This document shows, in pieces, positions 44,342 to 55,292 of a stretch of DNA of 64,000 nt. Source of the DNA: Alopecurus myosuroides (lineage: Eukaryota; Streptophyta; Magnoliopsida; Poales; Poaceae); assembly GCA_028641055.1 (NCBI GenBank), contig CM054058.1, forward strand, positions 237,315,551 through 237,379,550, written 5' to 3'. The position numbers and the translations under genes were made by a program. Numbering within the stretch: position 1 is the first letter of the stretch; every line of letters begins with the position of its first letter. Under the pieces are notes generated by a model. The model made no database searches and was not told where the DNA came from. It saw nothing but the letters and a program-made list of their open reading frames with translations.

Positions 44342-47300
44342 TGTAACATCCCAAGTATGAAAATCTCCCTCCTAGATGTTTGTTTCGTGTTTTATTTTTG
44401 TTTTGCATCATGTCATCATATTCAGTTGATTTTTGTTTGCATTGTGTTGCATTTGATCTCATTGTTTCCATCTGTTTTCTTTTTGAAATTCGAAACAAAA
44501 CATTCAAATCATTGTCATACTTGTTATGTTACTTTGAGTCAAATAAAAACTACAAACAAACAAACAATTTGTTCCACTAAAAATTGGAATCAAAACTTTA
44601 ATTTTGGCTTAGGTTCATTTATTTCTTTTGATACCAAAATTTGCTCAAATCATTTAATTACCAAACAATAACATCAATTGAATTTATTTGGAAAAACAAA
44701 AGTTTGTTTTCAAGTGCTGTTGCAAAACGAAGCAATACCAAATTTATTCCAAATTTTGCTAACTCTAAAACCATTTGTTTATCTCTCTTTATCCAAATCT
44801 GCAAAAAAAAAAAAGTAATAAACAGAAAAAAATATAGAGAGAGAGAGAGGGGGGAAAGGCACCCAGCCCACTTTGGGTCCAGCCCAACCTGCCCTAAAGG
44901 CCCGTACCCCCCTTTCCCTAACCTCCTGTACGGAGCACCATCCATGGTGTCCACGTACAGGTTGAGAGAGGGGCAACGGTGATCCGCACGCCCACCTCCT
45001 CCTCTTAAGCTCCTCGAGCACCCCCTCCCTCCTAACCCTAATTGCCCTCCTCCTCTTCCTCCCTCGCGCCGCTCTTTCTCTTTCTCTCCCCCTGTTCCTC
45101 CTTTCTCCTCCCGAGAGCACCTTCACCGCCTCCATTCTCCGGCGAGGCGCCGCCGCCACGGTGCCCTAGCACCCAAGCTAGGGCCGGGAACGGAAAGCTC
45201 CCGGCTCCCTCATCCTCCCCGTGGCCTCGGTCTCCCCCGAAGCTCATCGGAGCCCCGCCGCCATCCGGTTGTTCGCCGGCCGCACCCCACCATCGACTCC
45301 CTCCGTTTCTCTCTGTAAGCAGTCCGCGCCTCCCTTCCCTCCTCCCTCTCCTTCCGTTCCCGCACGACCACCGGCGGCCAGCACCGCCCGCATCCGTCCG
45401 CACCGCACGCCGGCAGCCGCGCACGGCCGCGGTCCACGGCGGGGCAGCGCACGCATCGCTCGCCCCGGCCTCTGTCCGCCTCGATCGGTACCTGCACGAC
45501 TGAAAAAAAGTTCAGTTAAACTGTTAACTGACGGAAACACAATAACCTCAAACCTGCTCTGAACCTGTCAAGCAACCGAAACCAGCCCAAGTGGCTAGCA
45601 GAACCGTGCGCCCAAGGGAAGGTCCCGGGATCAAATCCCAGGGGAGGCATTTGCCTCCCCAATTTTTTCCTTCTGCACGCCCAGCGCTGGGGCCCACTGT
45701 CATGGACCCTGGAGGCCACCTAGGCGCCACGCAGGCCTGGCCCCACTGTCAGTGGCTGGGTATGCTCGCTGCGTGGTGCAAATTGCTTTTCTGCACGTTT
45801 TCCTTCATTTTAAGTCCAATTTTTATTACAGTTTAGTCCCTAAACTTCAAACCCAAATAACTTTTAAATCCCAACTCCAACAAAAATAAATAAAATATGT
45901 ACACCGCACCAAATTAAATTCTCTATCTATCTATAGCATTTGTTTTCTGTTTTGAGTTTTCAAAATGCAATTCAAATTTGAATTCAAATAATTCACTCGC
46001 AATTTGCTAAAATCCATAACTAATTCATTATTAATCCAAATCATGCAAATAAAATATGTTTTCCATACCATTTTAAATAACCTATTCAAATATAATTTTT
46101 GTTTTCTGTTTTGAATAATTAAAATTGCCTAAACAATTTAAATCTTGTTTAATTCAATTAAAACTTGTTTAATATTGTTTAATTCATAATTAAATTATCC
46201 TAATTCCAATTTCAATATTTGAAACATGTAATCCAACTAAAATTTTGTGTTCTTTTCAAATATAAACTTTGTTATCTGTTTTGAACAATTTAACTTGGTG
46301 AAAACAACAAATACTTGTGTGACAACCTTAAGGAACCAAAATTCCATAACTTGCTAAATAAATTTCCAAAATTGTTAAACCTTATTCCAAATTGGTTCTA
46401 ATGTTGTTATTTTGTTGTTTTCCTCATCCATGCATCATACTAATTCACCCTCATCTGTTGATTAGTTGGAAAACAAATAATCTAACCCAAAATTCATGGT
46501 CTTTTCATATGCAACTCAAAATTGCATATGTGTCCATTTAATTTGTGTTACCATGTTAGCTAGTTTATTTTGATGCAACCATTAACATGACATGCATCAT
46601 CCCCATGATTGTGCACTATGCCATGATATTGATTGTTTATCTTCCTGCATTGTTTGTTTGCTTCTTCTCGGATAGACGACGACGTTGATACCGACGATCC
46701 TTACGACACCCCTTTCTGAGGATCTAGCTCAGTACCAGGCTACTGGGTTTGCAGGCAAGTTATCACTCACATGAACCACTGTGTTCCTTTCAACATTGGT
46801 TACCGATACTTTTCCGTTGTCTATTTCTGCTGGCCATATGTATCGTTGCTTCTGTTACGATCCTATCACATGATACCCTGAAACCATGATATTGCCTCAC
46901 CTCCAGTCCTATAACCCCGTTGTTTGAGCCCGTGTCTTACTAGCATGCTTAGGGTTGTTTCTGCTCGAGTCTGTTACCCGTTACTTTCTGTTGCTATTGC
47001 CATTATGTTCTATGGGCTCGATGTGTAAACAACAACCTGCTAATGCTTGGGTAATAATAATTTGATGTTAAGGCACCGGCAGGAGGCCCGTCGTGGTTTT
47101 GAGGCCTGCTAGTGTCGACCCTAAGTAGGAAAAGGGTCTTGTCTACTGATCCATGATGAGCGTGCTCACCGCATCCGGGTGGTGGTATGGAACCCCCCTC
47201 GGCTTTGATCTGATCTGCAGTTTGTCCGAAGAGCCACACTTAGTTCGGGTGTTCCATTTGGCTCATACGCATAAATGGGTCGCTCCCATGGTTACTGATG

Positions 47301-48521
47301 ATGATGATGACGCACACATATAGGGCGAGGCCTGTAGTGCCGGGGTGTTGTGTCCTGCGGGAGTTTTGCACACCTGTGCTGAGTATTCGGCTGCGTGGCT
47401 GGGACCTTATAGCTCCGTGGCTCCTAGGACAGGCTGTAGTGATGGTTCGAGTCGTGTCGAGTCCACCTGAGTTTTAGTTGGTGGCTTGAGTGTGTACGGG
47501 TACTGGAGCACACCCTGCAGGGATGAATCTTCTCGAGAAGCCGTGTTGTCCGCGGTTATGTGACGACTTGGTGAAAGTACTGGCTAACAAGTACCCAGAC
47601 AACTTACACCTAACTATAATACCTTGACTAGTAATAGGTTTATTGACACAATAACCTGAACCATCATTAATCCAACTGTGTGAGTTATCCTCGGATTGCT
47701 TCTTTGGATAAGGGGCGAGATCCAGGATGGGTTTTGTTTGGTGGTTAGCGGGTAGTTGGTTACGATACGCTATCTTATCTTCTTTCTGTTAGCCGGAAGT
47801 GGTAGTAACTCCGTAGTTGGTTAGAGCAGCCAGTTGCCGCATCTTTTATATCCCCTTTCTTCCGTTGAACCGAAAGCATCGATGCTTGGTGTTGACGGGT
47901 TACACTTTGGTGAACTGTGAGTCTTGCTTGCCAGTACGTTGTTGTACTGACCCCTTTGGGGCTGTGGTTTACGCAGACGACGATTCCGAGGATCCCCATG
48001 GAGGCTACTACGTGGAGTACGACGACGCTGTTGACGAGTAGATAGCGGACCCGGGCAGGATCCGACGATTTCGTGGATGGGCTCCGTTTTCCTTTCATTG
48101 CCGGCCTCTTAGGCCTATTTGGATTTGTCTGTACTCAGACCTGTTGAATGCTTCCGCTGCTATGTAATGATGTTATGTTGGGACATGTGTCCTCTGGATG
48201 ATTGTATTTGCTATTCTCTGCCTTAGTGAAGGCCATTTGCAATCTTATTTCAATCTTTTGTGTCTTAGAGATATGTTGTGGTATCATTCCGTTTAACGCT
48301 GTTGACGTACCCTGCGTGATTGATATGAAGTACGTCGACAGTAGTGCCTATGGTCTCTAGTGGATAGTTTACATCGACGGTGGAATAGCAGGGCTTGTGT
48401 TGTCGCGCATAAGCGCAGGCCTACCAGGAAGCTGGGACGTGGGAGCAGTTATGCCCCATAATCCAAGCATCTGCTATCCAGTTCGGCCCGATGAGTATCC
48501 CCTAGAAACCAGGGTGCGACA
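44342..48521 (+). repeat. 3' LTR of the chromodomain element
   Basis: A 4180-bp near-identical copy of 35262-39439. By eye it differs by about 14 substitutions and a handful of small indels in homopolymer or GA-repeat tracts. It is followed by TCTTA, the target-site duplication, and then the resumed Copia sequence. Confidence 0.95.
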
Positions 48522-48526
48522 TCTTA

Positions 48527-48888
48527 CTTCTCGGGGAAAAACAAATAAGATCGAAATAGCAACGAGAAGTAGCATTCGGAAGGAAAAACACAATAACCAC
48601 AAGATATCCAACTAAGAACCAACTCTTCACATGGAAAGAGGTTGGTGGCCTAAGCCACCATGTAAGAGTTCATGGTATGCAACCGCGAAGATATATCTTG
48701 GGGGCATTGCCAATACTCAACATTGAAGCTCACAATTCAACATTAGAAATAGAGAGATAACAATGAAATTTTTGCTATGGGCATAATGGGGGGAGGGAGA
48801 ACCCAATGTGTTAGGATAACACCCCCCTATGTCCATGCCTACACCTAAGCTCAAACACGTTTCATCTATAGGGGTGTGTGCAAGATCT
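48527..48888 (-). other. Copia sequence between pol stop and the Gypsy insertion
   Basis: Minus-strand 3' flank of the Copia pol gene, continuing across the insertion to 35256. It is non-coding here, with no motif I can name. Confidence 0.5.
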
Positions 48889-49286
48889 TCAAGTCAAACT
48901 CCTAGAATCAATCACATTTAGTTCATTCCTCAAGAACAAGAATCTTGCATCGTCAAGTGGCTTCGTGAAAATATCCGCAAGATTGTCCTTGGTGGGCACA
49001 TAAGATAGTGCAATGTCTCCTCTTGCCACATGATCATGGATGAAGTGGTGGTGGATCTCAATGTGTTTGGTCCTTGTATGTTGCACCGGATTGTATACAA
49101 TTTTGATGGCACTTTCATTGTCACACAAAAGAGGCACCTTATCCAAATGAACTCCATACTCCTTGAGAGTTTGCCTCATCCATAACAATTGAGTGCATGC
49201 ACTTGCAGCGGCAACATACTCGGCTTCGGCGGTGGAGAGTGATATGCAATTTTGCTTCTTGGAGGACCAACTCACTAGGGACCTAC
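48889..49286 (-). pseudogene. Copia RNase H C-terminal fragment
   Basis: The minus strand reads SWSSKKQNCISLSTAEAEYV, then LLCDNESAIKIVYNPVQHTR, then HHHFIHDHVARGDIALSYVP and NLADIFTKPLD, ending at the normal Copia pol stop (48889). These are textbook Copia RNase H motifs. The frame is cut at 49286 by the insertion of Tat element II. The rest of pol lies outside the window. Confidence 0.93.
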
Positions 49287-49845
49287 TGTCGAGACATCGT
49301 AGTAGTTTTCATAGACGGGGGTGCCATGAGACTACGGTAGAGACGTGGGGTAACGGGATAGCGTAGTAACACAGAACACGGGATTTTACCCAGGTTCGGT
49401 ACGTCGCGACAGTACGGCGTACCTACTCCTGCACTTCTCACTAATTGGGACTAAAGCCCGTATAACAGGGTTACAATGTGAGGGAATAGATCTAGCTACT
49501 CGGCGAGGATGAGCTTCTCGGCGAGTTGCGTAGAGCTTGAACTTGTGTCTAACTTAACTTGTTTAATCTATCTCCCGTCCGGCTTTATATAATAGCCGGA
49601 TTAGGGCTTACAGAATAGGAAACCTAGAAGACTACGTTTAACTTGTAACTTGGAAAGCAAGGAATCCGTCTTCTCCTCCAAGCCAGATCACGTGGGCCGT
49701 GATCCGGCTTCTTCTAGAATCCGGCTTCTGCACGTCGGACTACTGGGCCGCCCAATGGACCTAAGCCCATTACCATGTAGGCCACCCTGGTAGTCCGGCT
49801 CTTCATCTACCATCTTCTATACCCCTATTCAGTATATATCCGACA
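49287..49845 (-). repeat. 3' LTR of Tat element II
   Basis: On the minus strand the 559-bp LTR starts TGTCGGATATATACTG (49845) and ends GATGTCTCGACA (49287). It contains a minus-strand TATA box, ATTATATAAAG (49593-49583), in a symmetric CCGGCT...AGCCGG context. The partner LTR is outside the window. Confidence 0.87.
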
Positions 49846-49860
49846 GTAGCCCCCAGGAAG
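49846..49860 (-). other. Polypurine tract of Tat element II
   Basis: The minus strand reads CTTCCTGGGGGCTAC directly before the LTR start TGTCGG. Confidence 0.78.
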
Positions 49861-50191
49861 GATCAAAACTCTGATTCTCCGTCTTTCGTCAAATACATTT
49901 TGTCCGGGAAATCTTGATTCAGCAGTCTTGATTCTTTCTACTTTCCTTTTGAAGGAGATGGTAACATAAAACTCGGAACCATGAAAATCCGGCTTTTCTT
50001 CTCGCGATCCTTCGCGGAAAAGGAACTTCTAACGTCAGCGCTTTAATCATGCTGACGCAGGCGACGCTTGGTTTCACGCGGGAAACCCTGCAACGTATCT
50101 CTGACAGATTCTCACGGGAAACGAGGAGATAGCCATCATTCCCCTGTCGTTATATTTCCCGTAGTTTCCGGCGAGCGACACGCGTCGAACA
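49861..50191. other. Region between purine tract and antisense-gene promoter
   Basis: Non-coding element DNA forming the upstream region of the plus-strand accessory gene. It contains GC- and CG-rich stretches (around 50080-50190). No clear element beyond those listed separately was found. Confidence 0.45.
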
Positions 50192-50247
50192 TCCAACGGT
50201 CGAAAGAGCCGTTGGCACGTATCTAAACGGATTTCTGGCTATAAATA
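50192..50247 (+). promoter_or_regulatory. Core promoter of the antisense accessory gene
   Basis: The TATA box is TATAAATA at 50240-50247 (GGCTATAAATAGCC). About 25 bp upstream is a 7-bp inverted pair, CCAACGG (50193-50199) and CCGTTGG (50209-50215). TCCAACGGTC fits the mitosis-specific activator consensus (YCYAACGGYY) bound by three-repeat MYB proteins. The expected start site is near 50275, with the ATG at 50382. Confidence 0.65.
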
Positions 50248-50537
50248 GCCGTCATCGTCCTCCTCCGAAACTTTCCTCACTCCCTCACTGCCTACGCCAT
50301 TGCTGCGCACGCGAGCTCGAGAGCAAGTCCTTGTCCCAGGCGCACTTAGCATCCAAACGCACCGAAACGCGCCACCAAAAGATGGCCTCCTCGCTGTCGT
50401 CACCGACCCGCGCCGCCATCGACGAGCTCGTCAGCGATCTGGATCCGCAGCCGGAATCGCAGAAGCACGCCGGCGGCAAGCCGGAGAAGACTGCTGCTTC
50501 CGCGGCGGGCGGAGAAAACACTTCCGCCGCCGCGGAC

Positions 50538-53500
50538 TGTAACATCCCAAGTCTGAAAAATAGCCTTTAGAATGTTTGCTCTCTGTTATTTTATGTTTTG
50601 CATCATGGCATCATGTTGGTTGCATTTGTTTTGTTTGTTTTCCATTTGTTTTCCTCTGTTTTCAGTTGTTTTCCAACTGTTTTCATTTATTTTCCTTTGT
50701 TTTCTGTTTGAATTTCAACTCAAATTTCAAACCCTTTGTTTCATCCTTGTGATGTTACAATTTCCAAAGTGAGAGTTCAAATAAAAACAACCAAATTGCT
50801 TTCATTTTATTCAATGTTGATCACTCATTAAAATTGTGGGTTTAATCAAACAAATGATTTTCAAATCACCTTCAAGTTCAAATCAATGCATCAAGCAGAA
50901 CCAATTTGAACTTATGAATTTAATCAACTAATTTAATCAAATTGAATCATAGGGGTCACCCTAATAAAAACATGGTTTTCATCAATAATTATTTAATTAT
51001 CAAATTACCCAAATTCAAACCAATTCTCAAATCAATACCTTTTGAAACCTTAAGTTCACCACCCTATTTGTAATCTTTAATCACCTTAAATCTTAGGGGT
51101 AAACCCTATCAAAAATGTTTGTTTTCAATAAGGTTTAATTCATATTAAAAATCCTTTCAAATATTGGTTTAATTAACAACCAACAATTAAATTTGTAAAC
51201 CTTGGAAAACAAAAGCTAGTTTTGGGTTGCTAATTGAAAACAGAACTAACCATATTCTTTTTTCCAAAACTTTTATTTAACTTGGAAACTCTCCTTTTCC
51301 TTCCATTTGGTTTTCAGCAATAAAAAATATAATAAAAACAGAAAACAGGAGAATAGAAAAGAGAGAGGGAGAAAACCTGCCCAGCCCATCTAACCCTTGG
51401 CCCAGTACCCCTTTCCTCCTGCTTGTCGTCTTCTACCTTTGGTACGAACACGTTCAGTACCACACGATCTCCTCCACCTCCATTAGATGATCAGCCGTAC
51501 CAGCTCCTCCCTCCTATTTAGCTCACCACCCCCTCTGCCCCTAACCCTAAGCCCTAACTCCCTTCCCCATCGCCGCCATCTCATCCATCTTCCCCACCCG
51601 AGCTCCCTCTGAATCTCTGAACCGCACCGAACCCCACCATGGCCGCCACCTCCTTCCCTCAACGCCGGTCACCCTGGCCACCTCGAGAGGCAACCTTCCC
51701 CGGGAATGGAACCGGCGGCGCACCGGCTCCAACTTCGATGTAGGCGTCCACGCCCGAGGAGGCCTGGGTCGCCGGCGCCGTGGCCTCCATCACCGGCGTT
51801 GCCACTGCCTGCATCGACCAACCTGCACCGCTGCTCCCTCCGATCCTCAAGGTGAGGATCGATCTCCGCCCTACTCCCTCACCTCCTCCTCTCCCTTCCA
51901 CACGCACCAGTCACCCCACGTCCCTCCTCCTCACCGCAACCGCGAGCAGCGACCAAAGCCAAGCCCAGCGATCGATTCCGGACACCGCTCGTACAGGTTC
52001 AGTACGTGTTTTTTTGGGTTCAGAAAAACATCCCGAGCCCACACCTTAACCCCCCAAGTTCCCCCCTTCTATCACGATCCGATGCAGTAGCCCCACTGGT
52101 TTGGTTCCCCAGCGCAAGCCAGAGGGGGTGGGTTCGAATCCCACCCCCTGCCAATTAAACATCCTTTTTTTTCTGTTTTATTTCTTCAGTCCTAGAACAA
52201 CTGCAAATCACCAATAGGCCCTGGTATTTAATCTAGATCCCTGAAAAATATTTTCTAAGTCCCTAGTGCAGTAAAAATGGCAGATTTGCACCCAAAATTG
52301 TAAATTGCATAAATAATTCATCCCAACTCCAAATTCAACATTTTTAATATGTTTTCAATACCAAATTAAATGTTCTTTCCAAATATAAAATTTGTTTACT
52401 GTTTTGAATATTTTAAATTGGTGCAATATTTGAAAACTTGTCAAATTCACTTAAATTTGCAAAATTCATAACTTGTTCATAAAAATTCCAAATTTCACAA
52501 ACCAAATATGTTTTCCAATCAACTTTTCATGTACTTTCCAAATATAAATTTTGTTTGCTGTTTTGAATAATTTAAATTGCTGAAAACAACTGTTTCTTGT
52601 TTATTGCATTTAAAATTGCCAAAATAATAACTTGCTCATTTTAAATCCAATTTCCACAAATGAAATATGTTTTCCATGCAAAATTAAACCCTCTTTCCAA
52701 ATATAAACTTTTTTTTTCTGTTTTGAATAATTAAAATTGGTTAAATAATTTAAACCTTGTTTAATTCATTTAAAATTGGTAATTTCATAACTTGATCAAA
52801 ACAAATTCTTTTGGGACATATAAAATATGTTTTCCAACCCTAAAAGTATAAACTTTTCAAATATGAATTTGGTTTAATGTTTTGCACAAATAAAAATTCA
52901 AATAAGTTCATGTTTGAATTAAATTCATTTAATTCTTGTTTAACTTGTTTAATTCCTAAATACTTTATTTGAAATCATTTTTCAATAAGTGAAACATGTA
53001 ATCCACCTAAAACCTTGTTTTCTTTTCAAATATAAACTTTGTTATTTGTTTTGAACACTTTAACTTGATGAAAACAACAAATGCTTGTGTGACATGTTTA
53101 AGTAACCAAACTTTCCAAACTTAATCAATGATTTCCAAAACTTGTTCCAATCCTTTTTCACTTGCATCTATCATTGTTATTTGTTGTTATTTTGCTGTTT
53201 TCCTCATCCATGCATCATGCTAATCCACTTTCATATAATGATTAGTTGTAAAACAATTAATTCAACCATAATTCATGGGCTTTCCATATGCAATCCAATT
53301 GCATATGGGTCCATTTAATCATGTTGCTATCTTGTCAACTAGTTTATTTTGATGCATCCATTAAACTGTCATGCATCCTCTTTGATTGTGCACCCTGCCA
53401 TGATATTGATTGTTTATGTTTCTGCCTTGTTTGCTTGCTTCTTCTCGGATACACGACGACGTTGAGACCGACGATACTTACGACATCCCTTCTAAGGAGT

Positions 53501-55292
53501 TTAGCTCAGTACCAGGCTACTGGGTTTTGCAGGCAAGTTATCACTCACATGAACCACTGTGTTCCTTTCAACATTGACTACCGATACTTTCCGTTGTCTA
53601 TTTCTGCTATCCCTATGATTAGTTGTTTCTGTTACGAACCTATCACATGTATCCCTTAACCCTGAAATTGCCTCACCTCCATACCTATAACCATTGTTTG
53701 AGCCCGTGTCTTACTAGCATGCTTAGGTTGTTTTGCTCGAGTCTGTTATCCGTTACTTTCTGTTACTATATCTATTACGTCGTGGGGGCTCGATGTTTAA
53801 TCAGTCAATCATGCTAATGTTACTATTAATAATAAATTTGATGATAAGGCACCGGCAGGAGGCCCTGTGTGGTTTTGAAGCCTGCTAGTGTCGACCCTAA
53901 TAGGAAAAGGGTCTTGTCTACTGATCCATGATGAGCGCACTACCCGCATTTGGGAAGCGAGTATGGGCGCCCCCCTCAACTTGACCTGATTCGCATCTCG
54001 TCCAAATCGCCTCATTTAGTTCGTGTTTTCCATTTGCCGCATGCATGTTTTTGCGAGCCCAGGCCAGGGTGGAACTTTCGTAGTCGGCATATAGGGGGAC
54101 ACGTTCTTAGAGTGCTATGAGGGTCCATTTTCTTCTGGGCTCGATTAGCCGTGCGCCCAAGGTTCTTTGGGCTTGATGCGAAGGATGGTTGGTTGTGTTG
54201 AGTGCCCCGCTTGGTGGGAGGCATCCCATCTGGCGGGATATTCATGAGTGTACGGCCAAATTGGTGCAACCCTGCAGGGATAATCTTCTCGAGAAGCCGT
54301 GTTTTCCGCGGTTATGGATTACTTGGTGAAAGTACTGGCTAACAAGTACTCAGGACAACTTAAACATAATGATCAAACATGTTACACCCCATGATTAATA
54401 ACTTGACTAGTAATAGGCTTATTGACACAATAATTTGAACCATCATTATTTCAACTGTGTGAGTTATCCTCGGATTGCTTCTTTGGATAAGGGGCGAGAT
54501 CCAGGATGGGTTTGTTTGAAGTTATCTTTCAGTTGGTTACAATCCTCGATCTTATCTCCTTTCTGTTAGCCGGAAGTGGTAGAATCTCTGTAGTTGGTTA
54601 GCGCAGCCAGTTGCAGCATCTTTTATATCCCCTTCCTTCCGTTGAACCCAAAGCATCTGTGCTTGGTGTTGACGGGTTACACTTTGGTGAACTGTGAGTC
54701 TTGCTTGCCAGTACGTTGGTGTACTGACCCCTTTGGGGCTGTGGTTTACGCAGACGACGTTTCCGAGGATCTACATGGTGGCTACTACGTGGAGTATGAC
54801 GAGACTGCTGACGAGTAGATAGCGGACCCGGGCAGGATCCGAGACTTCGTGGATGGGCTCCGTCTGTTTGTTCCCGGCCTCTTAGGCCTATTTTGGTTCT
54901 TGTCTGTACTCAGACATGTTGAATGCTTCCGCTGTGTTGTAATGATGTATTGTTGGGACATGTGTCCTCTGAATGATTGTATTTGCTATCTCTGCTCTAA
55001 TGAGAGCCATTTGCAACTTATTTCAATCTTTTGTGTCGTAGAGATCTGTTGTGATATCAGTTGTTCAACGCCGTTGACGTACCATGTGTGTATGGTTTGA
55101 AGTACGTCGACGGAAGTGCCTTTGATCTCTAGTGGATAGTTTACATCGACGATGGAATAGCAGGGCTTGTGTTGTCGCGCATAAGCGCAGGCCTACCAGG
55201 AAGCTGGGACGTGGGAGCAGTTATGCCCCATAATCCAAGCATCTGCTATCCAGTTCGTACGGTGAGTATCCCCTAGAAATCAGGGTGCGACA
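50538..55292 (+). mobile_element. Solo LTR related to the chromodomain element
   Basis: A 4755-bp unit starts TGTAACATCCCAAGTCTG and ends CAGGGTGCGACA, with a perfect target-site duplication CGGAC (50533-50537 and 55293-55297). The ends and the last ~2 kb (53190-55292) align closely with the LTRs at 35262 and 44342. The AT-rich and GC-rich middle is diverged. No internal domain remains. It lies in exon 1 of the antisense accessory gene. The open frames within it have no domain and mirror those in the other LTRs. Confidence 0.93.
52084..52153 (+). other. tRNA-like sequence in the solo LTR
   Basis: The 70-bp block begins GCAGTAGCCCC and ends CCCCCTGCCA. It has a perfect pol III B box GGTTCGAATCC (52131-52141) inside a strong T-arm-like stem (GTGGG TTCGAAT CCCAC). 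The 5' GCAG can pair with the 3' CTGC, and a CCA-like end follows. The D and anticodon arms are not convincing, so it is not called a functional tRNA gene. Confidence 0.5.

Larger units (their letters stand above)
35262..48521 (+). mobile_element. Intact chromodomain Ty3/Gypsy retrotransposon with 4.18-kb LTRs
   Basis: A 13,260-bp element flanked by the perfect target-site duplication TCTTA (35257-35261 and 48522-48526). It has LTRs of 4178 and 4180 bp, a tRNA-iMet-type primer-binding site, an uninterrupted gag-pol frame and a purine tract. The chromodomain at the end of integrase places it in the chromoviruses, and the very long LTRs suggest the Tekay/Del group. I count about 14 substitutions between the LTRs by eye (about 0.3 percent), so it is young. 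It is inserted into the SIRE-like Copia element. Confidence 0.96.
31199..49286 (-). mobile_element. SIRE-like Copia retrotransposon, 3' part, split by insertions
   Basis: Minus-strand Copia element. The 3' LTR is at 31199-32443, the accessory ORF lies between pol and LTR (32920-34880), and the RNase H end is at 48889-49286. It is cut by the chromodomain Gypsy element (35262-48521, TSD TCTTA) and by Tat element II, which begins at 49287. The rest of pol, gag and the 5' LTR must lie to the right of the window. An extra ORF after pol and GGGGGAGA-type purine tracts (minus strand near 32457 and 32870) are typical of the SIRE/Maximus lineage. Confidence 0.85.

Noticed and set aside
52084..52153. 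A functional tRNA gene in the solo LTR
   Set aside because: The B box and T-arm are good, but the D arm, anticodon arm and full acceptor pairing are not.
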